In this document: piece by piece, positions 50,690-59,348 of the stretch
How positions within the stretch are numbered: position 1 is the stretch's first letter
How the letters are laid out: the number at the start of each line of letters is the position of its first letter
From: Candidatus Zixiibacteriota bacterium
GTDB taxonomy: Bacteria > Desulfobacterota > Binatia > UBA9968
Length of the DNA: 64,000 nt
Assembly: GCA_035574315.1 (NCBI GenBank)
Contig: DATLYW010000019.1
Coordinates: 38,939 to 102,938 of the forward strand
Direction of reading: 5' to 3'
Notes under the pieces: generated by a model
The model's input: only the letters and a program-made list of their open reading frames with translations
The model's database searches: none
Told to the model about the DNA's origin: nothing
Position numbers and translations under genes: made by a program

Positions 50690-51805
50690 CTATTTTCCGT
50701 CGAGACCGTAGAGGCGAGCGCAGTTGTCCCACAGGATCCTTCTGCGGCTTTCCGCCGTCACGCCGTCGATTTCGAGGAACTCCTCGACGGCGTGAGGGAA
50801 GTCCGAGTCGCCGTGCGGATAGTCGGTCGAGAACACGATGCGGTCGTCCCCCAGCAGCTCGATGATCATCGGCAGCTCACGCTCGTGCTCGGTCGAAATC
50901 CAGCATTGTCGTTTGAAGTACTCGCTCGGCTTCAAGGCGCCTGCGGTCGGGAATCGCCCCTTGGCCATGGCGTTGTCCAGGCGATGGAGCAGGAACGAGA
51001 GCCATCCGCAGTAGCACTCCAGAAAGGCAACCTTGAGCTTGGGATGGCGTTCCAGCACGCCGCCGCCCACCACGTCGACGAGCGCGAGCATGTTCTCCAT
51101 CGGATGAGCGCAGACGTGGCGAAGCAGGAGGTTGTCGCCGAAACGGTCGCCCGCCTGCGGCAGCTCGCCCAGGGCGGCGGCCGAGTGAAACCCGATCGGC
51201 ACGCCCAGCTCCTCCAGACATGACCAGAGGGTATCGTAGTAGCGAGAGTGCCACGGCAGGTCGCGCAACGGCTCCGGCCGGGCGAACACCCCCACGAACC
51301 CCAGGTCGCGCACCGCGCGCGTCGCTTCCTTCACGGCCTCGGTGACGTCGTGCAGCGAGATCATCGCCACCCCCTTGAGCCGCTTCGGATCGGCCTGGCA
51401 AAAATCGTGCAGCCAGTTGTTGTAGGCCCGGGCGATGGCCGCCGCGAGCCCGGGGTCGATCTCGTTGCGCATCAGGACTCCGAGGCCGATCGACGGATAG
51501 AGCGCCGCCACGTCCAGCCCCTCGCGGTCCATCGCCTCGAGCTGCGAGACGGCGTCGAATCCCCGGGCGCGCGCCCCGCCGATCTCCCGGTCGATCCTGG
51601 AAGCGTCGAAAATCCCGCCGCGATACGTGGGCGAGTAGCCCCGCAGGATCTTGCCGTCGATCATCACCATCGCCGAGCTCCGCGCCGTCGAGCTCAGGAT
51701 CCTGGGCGCTCGATCGCGCCACTGCGGCTCCATGTACTTCTCCCAGAGGTCCGCCGGCTCGCGCAGATGCATGTCGGAATCCATGATGCGGAAACCCGAT
51801 TTCAT
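50690..51805 (-). CDS. Amidohydrolase family 2 (ACMSD-like) metal enzyme
   Basis: 371 residues. N-terminal FRIMDSDMHLREPADLWEKY (DxH metal motif), FHSAAALGELPQAGDR, FLECYCGWLSFLLHRLDNAM and the last-strand Asp in IVFSTDYPHGDSDFP. Closest in layout to the 30081-31160 enzyme. Predicted zinc decarboxylase or hydrolase of an aromatic or cyclic acid. It lies 128 bp upstream of the molybdopterin subunit gene on the same strand. Confidence 0.92.
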   Translation of the reverse strand: MKSGFRIMDSDMHLREPADLWEKYMEPQWRDRAPRILSSTARSSAMVMIDGKILRGYSPTYRGGIFDASRIDREIGGARARGFDAVSQLEAMDREGLDVAALYPSIGLGVLMRNEIDPGLAAAIARAYNNWLHDFCQADPKRLKGVAMISLHDVTEAVKEATRAVRDLGFVGVFARPEPLRDLPWHSRYYDTLWSCLEELGVPIGFHSAAALGELPQAGDRFGDNLLLRHVCAHPMENMLALVDVVGGGVLERHPKLKVAFLECYCGWLSFLLHRLDNAMAKGRFPTAGALKPSEYFKRQCWISTEHERELPMIIELLGDDRIVFSTDYPHGDSDFPHAVEEFLEIDGVTAESRRRILWDNCARLYGLDGK

Positions 51806-51896
51806 CCTCGCCTTCCTTTCGGCAAGCCTCTATCTAATCCGAGCCCTCCTGCAGTGCAAGAGGCGGCGCCGAAAAGAACTTGACAGCGACGGCGGG

Positions 51897-52829
51897 TTAC
51901 ATCAGGTCGCGGATGAGCGACCGGGCGACGTCGGGCGGCACTCCGAGCGGGCGACGCGCCAGCGGCCCTCCCTCCGCGAGGACGGGCTCGAGCTCGTCGA
52001 GGCTGGGGATGTCTTCGCGCTTCCAGAAAAGCCCGATGGGGATCTCATCGCCCCAGCGGTACCCCTGCTCCATGGCCGCCGCGAAGTTCGTTGGATCGTG
52101 GCCGCGGTCCTCGAGCTTGACGGTGCGCTGCTTGAAGAAGTCGTGGGTATTGTCGTGGTTGAAGGTGACGCACGGGCTGAAGGCGTCGATCAGGGCGAAG
52201 CCGCGGTGGCGGATACCGCCCTTGATCAGCTCGACGAGGTGCTTCACCTGGCCGGTGTAGCCGCGCGCCACATAGGTCGCCCCGGCGGCGATCGCCAGCG
52301 GGATGGGGTTGATGGGGTTCTCGATGCTCCCCTCCGGCGTGCTCTTCGTCTTCATTCCCTTGACGCTCGTCGGCGAGACCTGTCCCGTGGTGAGCCCGTA
52401 GATCTGGTTGTTCATCACGATGTAGGTCAGATCGACGTTGCGCCGCATCGTGTGGAGGAAATGGTTGCCGCCGATTCCGTAGCCGTCGCCGTCCCCGCCC
52501 GTCACCACGATCTTGAGCTCGTGGTTCGCGAGCTGCGCTCCCGTCGCCACCGCCAGCGCCCGGCCGTGCAGCGTGTGCATGCCGTACGTGTTGATGAAGC
52601 CGGGGAGATTCGAGGAGCAGCCGATCCCGCTGATCACCATGACCTCGTGCGGCTGCAGCCCCAGCTCGACGATCGCCTGCTTGAGAGCGCTGAGGACCCC
52701 GAAATCGCCGCAGCCCGGACACCAGTCGGGCTCGACCCTTCCTTTGAGATCCTTGACCGTCGTCCGCGCCGCCGCACCGGCCCCCGCGGGCCGCGCCTCG
52801 CGCCGCCCTTCCGTCGGTGATACGCTCAT
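51897..52829 (-). CDS. korB: 2-oxoacid:ferredoxin oxidoreductase, beta subunit
   Basis: 310 residues. Cluster cysteines C37, C40 (WCPGCGDFG), C71 (SGIGCSSN) and C220 (FSPCVTFNHDN) bind a [4Fe-4S]; the ThDP motif is GGDGDGYGIGGNH (111-123) followed by NNQIYGLTTGQ. With the upstream alpha subunit it oxidatively decarboxylates a 2-oxoacid with CoA and reduces ferredoxin; 2-oxoglutarate or a branched-chain oxoacid is most likely. The 66-bp gap after korA is consistent with an operon. Confidence 0.94.
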   Translation of the reverse strand: MSVSPTEGRREARPAGAGAAARTTVKDLKGRVEPDWCPGCGDFGVLSALKQAIVELGLQPHEVMVISGIGCSSNLPGFINTYGMHTLHGRALAVATGAQLANHELKIVVTGGDGDGYGIGGNHFLHTMRRNVDLTYIVMNNQIYGLTTGQVSPTSVKGMKTKSTPEGSIENPINPIPLAIAAGATYVARGYTGQVKHLVELIKGGIRHRGFALIDAFSPCVTFNHDNTHDFFKQRTVKLEDRGHDPTNFAAAMEQGYRWGDEIPIGLFWKREDIPSLDELEPVLAEGGPLARRPLGVPPDVARSLIRDLM

Positions 52830-52895
52830 AACACCCCCTCGAGCTTCCGTCGGCGCCCGACCGGCGTCCTCTTGCGCCGCCCGGCCGCCGACTGC

Positions 52896-54680
52896 TCACA
52901 CCATGATCTCGTGCACCGGCACGTAGACCCGCTGCGCGCCGGACAAAATCGCCTTCACGCCGTCGACGATGTGGTGCGGCATGAAAGGCTCGCCGTCGTA
53001 CTTCCGGATGTGGCCGTCGGCCGCCAGCCCGGTCTCCGACCGGAGATAGCGCGCGAACTGGCCGCTGTAATTGTTCTCGACGATGATCGTCTTCGCCCCC
53101 TTCGTCAGGAGCCGGGTCACCGCCTCGCCGTGAAAAGGCACCAGCCACTTGACCTGCAGGTTGTTCGCCGCGATGCCGTCCGCGGCGAGCCGCTGCATCG
53201 CCTCGCGGATCACCCCCTCCGTCGAGCCCCACCCGACGAGCGTCACCTGCGCCTCCTCCGGCCCGAACAGCTTCGGCGGCTCGATCTCCGCCAGAATTCC
53301 CTGCATCTTGCGCATCCGCTTCTCGTGCATCGCCCGCCGTTTGTGCGGGTTCGTGTACTCGTCGCTGATCAGCACGCCGTCCTCGTCGTGCTCGTCCGTC
53401 GCCACCGTGTGCATGTAGCCGGGAGTTCCCGGCAGCGCGCGCGGCGACACCCCGCTTTCGGTCAGCCGGTAGCGCTTGTAGCCTCCGTCGGGCGCGAGAG
53501 CGCCGTTGAGGCCGATGACCTCCCCCCGGTCGATCGGTACGTTGAAGTCCAGCTCCGCCGGATCGACGCTCGCCCGGCCCTCCGAGAGCAGCAGGTCGGA
53601 CAGGATGATCCCCGGGCACTGGAACCTGTCCACCAGGTTGAACAGCCGCGGCACCGTCTTGAAGCAGTCGGGGATGTTGGTGGGCGCGACGATGATGCGC
53701 GGATAGTCCCCCTGTCCCGCTCCCATCACCTGCCAGAGATCGCCCTGCTCGGTTTTCGTCGGCACGCCCGTCGCCGGCCCGGCCCGCTGGACGTTGATGC
53801 ACACCACCGGGATTTCCATCATCGCCGCCGATCCGAGCGCCTCGCTCATCAGCGCGAAGCCGCCGCCCGACGTGGCGCACATCGCCCGGCAGCCGGCATG
53901 CGCCGCGCCGATCGCCATGTTGATGACGCTGATCTCGTCTTCGACCTGGCGTACCACGATCCCGAGCTGCCGCGCATGGCGCGCCATCCAGTGCAGGACG
54001 CCCGACGACGGGCTCATCGGATAGGCGCAGTAGAAGCGCACTCCCGCCGCCGCCCCGCCCATCGCCAGCGCCTGATTGCCTTCGAAAAAGGCCAGCCTCT
54101 TTCCCGTATCCGGCAGCGGCCACGGAAAAGGCTGGAATCGGCTGCCGGCGTACTCGTAGCCGGCTCGCGCCACGGCGAGGTTCTCCTCGATCACCGTCGG
54201 CCCCTTGCGCCGGAACTGCACGTTGATGATCTCCTCGAGAACCTTGAACTCCACCCCGATCAGCCGCAGCAGGGCGGAAAGCGCGATCGTGTTCTGTACC
54301 AGGTCTCCTTTCACGCCGGGCGCCAGCTCCTTGACCGAGAAGTGGCAGAGCTGCACGCCGGGCTCCGCATTGCCCGGCTTGATCTTGTCCGCGTTGTAGA
54401 GCACCGCCGAGCCGGAACGCATCAGCCGCAGGTGCCGGTCCATCGTGTCCTGGTTCAGCGCGATCAGGACGTCGATCTTGTCGCCGAAGCTCAGGACCGG
54501 CTCGTCGCTGGTCCTGAGAGTCAGGAAGATGTGACCGCCTCGGATGATCGACTGGTACGCGTTGTATGCGCTCAGGTGAAGACCGCGCCGGACGAACAGG
54601 CGGGCGAGGATGTCTCCCGGTGTCGCGATACCCTGTCCGGCGGCTCCTCCGATCCCGATCGACAGATCATATCGACTCAT
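52896..54680 (-). CDS. korA: 2-oxoacid:ferredoxin oxidoreductase, fused gamma-alpha subunit
   Basis: 594 residues. The gamma domain comes first (SIGIGGAAGQGIATPGDILA, residues about 6-25), then the alpha domain with FYCAYPMSPSSGVLH and the Glu of VEDEISVINMAIGAAHAG. The C-terminal part (VTLVGWGSTEGVIREAMQRL) belongs to domain II. The gamma-alpha fusion is standard for the two-subunit Kor/Vor type. Its leader carries a strong hairpin followed by T-rich sequence, suggesting attenuation. Confidence 0.94.
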   Translation of the reverse strand: MSRYDLSIGIGGAAGQGIATPGDILARLFVRRGLHLSAYNAYQSIIRGGHIFLTLRTSDEPVLSFGDKIDVLIALNQDTMDRHLRLMRSGSAVLYNADKIKPGNAEPGVQLCHFSVKELAPGVKGDLVQNTIALSALLRLIGVEFKVLEEIINVQFRRKGPTVIEENLAVARAGYEYAGSRFQPFPWPLPDTGKRLAFFEGNQALAMGGAAAGVRFYCAYPMSPSSGVLHWMARHARQLGIVVRQVEDEISVINMAIGAAHAGCRAMCATSGGGFALMSEALGSAAMMEIPVVCINVQRAGPATGVPTKTEQGDLWQVMGAGQGDYPRIIVAPTNIPDCFKTVPRLFNLVDRFQCPGIILSDLLLSEGRASVDPAELDFNVPIDRGEVIGLNGALAPDGGYKRYRLTESGVSPRALPGTPGYMHTVATDEHDEDGVLISDEYTNPHKRRAMHEKRMRKMQGILAEIEPPKLFGPEEAQVTLVGWGSTEGVIREAMQRLAADGIAANNLQVKWLVPFHGEAVTRLLTKGAKTIIVENNYSGQFARYLRSETGLAADGHIRKYDGEPFMPHHIVDGVKAILSGAQRVYVPVHEIMV

Positions 54681-54737
54681 GGGCGACCTCGTTTTGAACG
54701 CGTCGGGAAACTGTCAACGCCGCGGGCCCGCCGAGAC

Positions 54738-54792
54738 CCGAAAAAGCAAAAAGCCAGCTCCCTCTGCGGACTCCGCAAAAGCAACTGGCTTT
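54738..54792 (-). terminator. Intrinsic terminator or attenuator ahead of korA
   Basis: On the minus strand AAAGCCAG (54792-54785) pairs with CTGGCTTT (54757-54750), enclosing an inner hairpin TGCGG-AGT-CCGCA, and is followed by TTTTTGCTTTTT. It ends about 58 nt before the korA start, so it can stop transcription within the leader. The region upstream (54795-54960) is unusually rich in complementary segments. Confidence 0.65.
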
Positions 54793-54960
54793 CGTGCCAA
54801 CGTGCCGGCCCGTGGATTTTTATTCCCTACCCCTTCGCCGAGCCTCAGGATTGCCGGTTTACCGAGGATCTAGGGGGAGGCTCCAGCTTTCTGTCCTTGA
54901 CGTCAAAAGCCTACAGAGCCGGGCGGCAGCTGTCAAGCGAAAAACCCGGCGGTACCGGAA
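54793..54960 (-). ncRNA. Structured leader upstream of korA, possible riboswitch or small RNA
   Basis: Read on the minus strand, GAGCCTC (54883-54877) can pair with GAGGCTC (54846-54840) around a domain containing TCCTCGGTAAACCGGCAAT. It ends at the terminator-like hairpin 54738-54792. I compared it from memory with SAM, TPP, cobalamin, c-di-GMP, glycine, Moco and fluoride classes and found no convincing match. The rest of the gap up to the hydrolase start at 55059 is promoter-like only. Confidence 0.35.
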
Positions 54961-55058
54961 GGAAACGCGCCATAGCAGTTTGTTAATGCCGCGATTTGCG
55001 CTATTCTCGACCGCGGTCGGCGCGGGCCGCGCCAGCGGCCTGCGCGCTGGAGGACGCC

Positions 55059-56168
55059 ATGTTCGACTTTTTCACCCCCACTCATCCCTTCGGCGGACAG
55101 ACGCTCCGCCTCGTGGCCCAGGCGCAACAGGGCGGAGGCGACGTCTTCGAGATCGCCCGCACCGTCGCGCGGATCGAACCCGGGGACAAGGAAGGCTGGG
55201 AGCGCGAATGGCTTGCGCGCGCGCGTGCGACGGAGGCGCGGGGACGCGCCGCGCTCGCCGCCGGGCACCGGCGCACCGCCGCCGAGCATCTCTTTCGCGC
55301 CAACCAGTACTATCGCATGTCCGACGTGTTCCTCACCGCCGAACGGGAGAGCGATCGGGCGGAGCGCTTCCGCAAGGCGCAGGAATGCTTCCGCGCCGCG
55401 GCGGGCCTGCAACGCCCGCCGATCGAGGTGATCGCGGTGCGCTGCGGTTCGGAGGAGTACGACGGCTACTTCTGCCATCCTCGAGATCCGGCGCCGGGGA
55501 AGTGGCCCGCGGTGCTGTTTATCGGCGGCGCAGACTCCTATGCCGAGGAGATCTACTTCGGCGCGCGCCCGATGATCGAGCGCGGCTGGGCCGTGCTGCT
55601 GGTGGACACGCCCGGACGCGGCTCGTCGATCTATCTCAAGGGCATCAAGACCCGCCCCGACTACGAGGTTCCCGGCAAGGCCTGCATCGATTACCTCGTC
55701 TCCCGGCCCGAGGTCGACCCGGCGAGAATCGCGTTGATGGGCATCAGCATGGCGGGCTATTACGCTCCGCGCATTGCGGCGCACGACACGCGCGTCAAGG
55801 CTCTGGTGGCCTGGAGCGGCTGCTACAGCATCCTCGAGGACCTCTACGACTTCTGTGAGCATCTGCAGCCCACGGTACGCCGCCTGCTGGGCGGCGTCGG
55901 CCACGACGAGGCCCGGGAGCAGCTCAGCGCCTTCACCATGAAAGGGATCGCCCGCAACATCACCTGTCCGACGTTGATCTCCCACGGCGGCGAGGACCGC
56001 CTGATGAGCGTCGAGGGAGCGAAGCGCCTTTTCGAGGAGATCGGCGCGCGGGACAAGACCTTGAGGATCTACGGGGCCTCCGACCCTGCGGGCCGCATCC
56101 ACTGCAGCCACGACTACTGGGCGGAAAACGTCCCGTTCATGCTCGACTGGCTCGAGGAACGGCTTTGA
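55059..56168 (+). CDS. Alpha/beta hydrolase, FrsA/2,6-dihydropseudooxynicotine-hydrolase-like
   Basis: 369 residues from the ATG at 55059, preceded by GGAGG at good spacing. An N-terminal helical cap (residues 1-120) precedes the hydrolase domain. The nucleophile elbow is LMGISMAGYYAPR (G-x-S-x-G), the Asp lies in SHGGEDRLMSVEGAK, and the His in RIHCSHDYW. The long N-terminal cap matches C-C bond hydrolases of the DHPON/FrsA type. The next gene starts 59 bp later on the same strand and may be co-transcribed. Confidence 0.9.
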   Translation: MFDFFTPTHPFGGQTLRLVAQAQQGGGDVFEIARTVARIEPGDKEGWEREWLARARATEARGRAALAAGHRRTAAEHLFRANQYYRMSDVFLTAERESDRAERFRKAQECFRAAAGLQRPPIEVIAVRCGSEEYDGYFCHPRDPAPGKWPAVLFIGGADSYAEEIYFGARPMIERGWAVLLVDTPGRGSSIYLKGIKTRPDYEVPGKACIDYLVSRPEVDPARIALMGISMAGYYAPRIAAHDTRVKALVAWSGCYSILEDLYDFCEHLQPTVRRLLGGVGHDEAREQLSAFTMKGIARNITCPTLISHGGEDRLMSVEGAKRLFEEIGARDKTLRIYGASDPAGRIHCSHDYWAENVPFMLDWLEERL

Positions 56169-56227
56169 CCGGCGCCGCGGATTCGCCCGCGGCAGCCGGC
56201 CGATCGAAAACACCTGGAGGGACTCCC

Positions 56228-57733
56228 TTGAAAAGCGATCGCGTTCCGGACACCTGGGACCACGAGACCGACGTGCTCGTCGTCGGCTACGGCGCGGCCG
56301 GCGGCGTCTCCGCCGTCACCGCGCACGATGCGGGCGCGAGCGTCCTGATCCTCGAGAAGATGCCACACCCCGGCGGCATCTCGATCCTCTCCGGCGGGGG
56401 TGTCGCGTTCGCGCGCAACGCCGAGGGAGCCTTCCGCTATCTCAAGCGGACCTGCAACGGCACCACGCCCGACGACGTCCTGCGCGTCATGGCGGAAGAG
56501 ATGGTCGGGATCCTCGACTGGCTCAAGGACTGGGCGAAGGTCAGCGGCACCGAGCCGACGCAAACCGAGGTCCGGGGACACGGCACCTATCCGTTTCCCG
56601 GCACCTGCGACATCGACTCGATCAAGCTCAAGGACTTTCCCGCCTACTCCGAGTTCCCGTGGGCCAAGGGGCTCCGCGGCGGAGCCCGGCTGTTCAAGGT
56701 CGTCTACGACAACGTCAAGGCACGCAAGATCGACGTATGGCTCGCCGCGCCGGCTCGAGAGCTGATCACGGGCGCCGACGGTGAGGTCCTGGGAGTCGTT
56801 GCCGAGCGCGACGGACGGCGGCTGAAGGTCAAGGCGCGCAAGGCGGTCGTTCTCGCCTGCGGCGGCTACGAGAACGACGACGCCATGAAGCTGCAGTACT
56901 TTCAGGCCCAGCCGGTCTACCCCGTCTACCTCGGAAACACCGGCGACGGGATCAAGATGGCGCAAAAGGCCGGCGCCGCTCTGTGGCACATGTGGCACTT
57001 CCACGGCGGTTACGGCTTCAAGTTCCCCGAGCTGCCTTTCGCGATACGCCATGTCTGGGCCGGGCCGCGCAACGAGAAACGCAAGATGATCTGGATCGCG
57101 GTCGACCGCTCTGGCCGCCGCTTCATGGACGAGTACCCGCCGGCGCCGCAGGATACCGGCGCGCGGCCGCTGGAGTTCTACGATCCCGACATCCAGGACT
57201 ATCCGCGCATTCCCTGCTACCTGATCTTCGACGAGGAAGGCCGGCGCCTGGGGCCGATCGGCATCCCGATCGTCAACGACGAGCGCTACGACGCGCGCTG
57301 GAGCCAGGACAACCTCGCCGAGGTCGAAAAGGGCTGGATCAAGAAAGGCGACTCTCTCGACGAGATCGCCTCCCGGATCCACGTCAACCCCGGGGTCTTG
57401 CGCGAAACCGTCGAACGGTGGAACCGGCTCTGTCGCGACGGCGAAGACGTCGACTTTCGCCGCCCGCCCGGAACCATGATGCCGATCGCCACGCCCCCCT
57501 ACTACGTGATCGAGGCGTGGCCGATCGTCAACAACACCCAGGGCGGGCCCGAGCACGACGCCCGACAGCGCGTGCTCGACCCCATGAAGCGGCCCATCCC
57601 GCGGCTCTACGTCGCCGGCGAGATCAGCTCGATTTACGGCCACCTCTACCTCGAGGCCGGGAACATCACCGAGTGCTTCGTCGCCGGCAGGATCGCCGGC
57701 ACCAACGCCGCGCGCGAGACGCCGTGGAGCTGA
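56228..57733 (+). CDS. FAD-dependent oxidoreductase, KstD/fumarate-reductase flavoprotein type
   Basis: 501 residues from a TTG at 56228, chosen because GGAGGGA lies 6 nt upstream; a TTG overlapping the previous stop would add 21 residues with no structure. FAD motif TDVLVVGYGAAGGVSAVTAH at about residue 14; the C-terminal FAD segment is RLYVAGEISSIYGHLYLEAG, then NITECFVAGRIAG. It resembles 3-ketosteroid delta-1-dehydrogenase and urocanate/fumarate reductases. It would dehydrogenate or reduce a C=C bond next to a carbonyl. Confidence 0.92.
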   Translation: MKSDRVPDTWDHETDVLVVGYGAAGGVSAVTAHDAGASVLILEKMPHPGGISILSGGGVAFARNAEGAFRYLKRTCNGTTPDDVLRVMAEEMVGILDWLKDWAKVSGTEPTQTEVRGHGTYPFPGTCDIDSIKLKDFPAYSEFPWAKGLRGGARLFKVVYDNVKARKIDVWLAAPARELITGADGEVLGVVAERDGRRLKVKARKAVVLACGGYENDDAMKLQYFQAQPVYPVYLGNTGDGIKMAQKAGAALWHMWHFHGGYGFKFPELPFAIRHVWAGPRNEKRKMIWIAVDRSGRRFMDEYPPAPQDTGARPLEFYDPDIQDYPRIPCYLIFDEEGRRLGPIGIPIVNDERYDARWSQDNLAEVEKGWIKKGDSLDEIASRIHVNPGVLRETVERWNRLCRDGEDVDFRRPPGTMMPIATPPYYVIEAWPIVNNTQGGPEHDARQRVLDPMKRPIPRLYVAGEISSIYGHLYLEAGNITECFVAGRIAGTNAARETPWS

Positions 57734-57743
57734 GCCCGGCGGC

Positions 57744-58259
57744 TCAGCCTTCGAGCTGGACGGAATGGATCATCACGGGCTCCAGGGGAACGTCCTGATG
57801 GAATCCGCGGTTGCCGGTCTTGACCTTCTCGATCCTGTGGACCACGTCCATGCCGTCGATGACCCGGCCGAATACGGCGTAACCGTATTCTTCCGCCGAG
57901 TCGCCGCGGTGGTCGAGAAAGTCGTTGTCGCTGACGTTGATGAAGAACTGCGCCGTGGCGCTGTCGATCACCGAGGTTCGGGCCATCGCCACGCTCCCGG
58001 TCCTGTTTGAGAGCCCGTTGCCGGCTTCGTTCTTGATCGGCGGCCGCGTGGGCTTTTGCTTCATCTGGCGGTCGAAGCCTCCTCCCTGGATCATGAAGCC
58101 GGGGATCACCCGGTGAAAGATCAGCCCGTCGTAAAAGCCGTCCGCGACGTAGTCGAGGAAATTCTGCGTCGTGATCGGGGCCTTGTCCGCGTAGAGCTCG
58201 ATGCGCACCGCGCCCATGCTCGTCGACATCGTGACAATGGGATTTTTCCTCTCCGCCAT
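57744..58259 (-). CDS. Peptidyl-prolyl cis-trans isomerase, cyclophilin type
   Basis: 171 residues from the ATG at 58259 with GAGGTGA 6 nt upstream; a longer frame to 58295 has no support. [16 protein letters not shown] contains the catalytic Arg and Phe, SVAMARTS and [16 protein letters not shown] the Gln/Phe pocket. There is no signal peptide, so it is a cytoplasmic cyclophilin (PpiB-like). Convergent with the flavoprotein gene, 10 bp apart. Confidence 0.95.
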   Translation of the reverse strand: MAERKNPIVTMSTSMGAVRIELYADKAPITTQNFLDYVADGFYDGLIFHRVIPGFMIQGGGFDRQMKQKPTRPPIKNEAGNGLSNRTGSVAMARTSVIDSATAQFFINVSDNDFLDHRGDSAEEYGYAVFGRVIDGMDVVHRIEKVKTGNRGFHQDVPLEPVMIHSVQLEG

Positions 58260-58388
58260 GTTCACCTCGCGAGGATTTTCTTCCACGCCTACCATGTTTT
58301 GCAGCGGCTTCCTACCCGGAGTGGCATTCTTTTTCCGGATGCGCTATGGATAGCGCGATTCGACCGCGCGAAGTGAGCCCCGAGATCC

Positions 58389-59312
58389 ATGGCAAGTGAC
58401 GCGAAGCTCGAAGGGATCCTGATCCCCATGCCCGTGGCCTTCCGGTCCGACGGCGCCGTGGACGACAAGGCCGTCGACGCCCTCGTCGATTTCTATCTCG
58501 CGGCCGGGGTCCAGGGATTTTTCCCGCTCGGCACGCACGGCCAGGGAATGGTCCTGGAGATCGACGAGCGCAAGACGGTCGCCGAGCGGATCGTGCGGCG
58601 CGTGGCCGGCCGCGCTCCCGTGGTCCTGCACGTGGGGACGGCGAACACGTACTCTTCGATCGAGCTGGCGAGGCACGGCGCCGGTCTGGGAGTCGCCGCC
58701 CTCGGGATCGTTCCGCCCTACTACTATCCGCACGACGACTACGAGGTGCTCGCCCACTACCGGGCCATCGCCCGCGCCGTACCCGGCGTGCCGCTTTTCA
58801 TCTACGACAACACGGAAACCACCCGCGTGCACATCACGCCGCCCAAGGTGCTCAAGATCCAGGAGGCGATCGCTCCCGCGTCCACGCTGGCCGGCATCAA
58901 GGTGTCGTTCGTGCCGTACGAGGCGGTGCTCGGATACGTCTTCGCGCTCCCGCCGTCGATCGGCGTCTTTCCCGGCGCGATCTTCTCCCTCTACAGCGGC
59001 TATTCGCTCGGCGTCCGCGGCACCATCCATCCGCCGTCGAGCCCGTTTCCCGAAATTTGCGTCGCCCTGTACCACGCGCTCAAGCGAGGCGACGCCGCCG
59101 AGGCGCGCCGCCAGCACGACCTCCTCGCGAGGATCCTCCACGTGATCGGCCGTTTCGTCCGGACGCACGGGCGCGGCGTTTTCGGCGAGGTGATGCGCCT
59201 GCGCGGGCTGCCGGTCGAGCGCTTTCCCCGCTGGGAGTGCGCGCCGTTCACCGAGGCCGAGCGCCGGTCGCTGAAGGAAAGTCTGGCCGAAGCGGGGGCT
59301 CCCCTCGCGTAG
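58389..59312 (+). CDS. Dihydrodipicolinate synthase (DapA) family aldolase/lyase
   Basis: 307 residues. It starts KLEGILIPMPVAFRSDGAVD; the Schiff-base Lys is in LAGIKVSFVPYE (about 172) and the Tyr in PLFIYDNTETTRV (about 139). It is quite distant from the 13985-14953 homologue. A 36-bp gap to the UbiD gene on the same strand suggests a functional pair: aldol cleavage or dehydration plus decarboxylation. Confidence 0.9.
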   Translation: MASDAKLEGILIPMPVAFRSDGAVDDKAVDALVDFYLAAGVQGFFPLGTHGQGMVLEIDERKTVAERIVRRVAGRAPVVLHVGTANTYSSIELARHGAGLGVAALGIVPPYYYPHDDYEVLAHYRAIARAVPGVPLFIYDNTETTRVHITPPKVLKIQEAIAPASTLAGIKVSFVPYEAVLGYVFALPPSIGVFPGAIFSLYSGYSLGVRGTIHPPSSPFPEICVALYHALKRGDAAEARRQHDLLARILHVIGRFVRTHGRGVFGEVMRLRGLPVERFPRWECAPFTEAERRSLKESLAEAGAPLA

Positions 59313-59348
59313 ACGGATCGGGGGATTTTTTCGAAAAAGGAAGGGACG

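Noticed and set aside
52045..54123. 692-codon minus-strand frame overlapping korA and korB in another register
   Set aside because: The korA and korB frames carry all cofactor motifs; this one has none.
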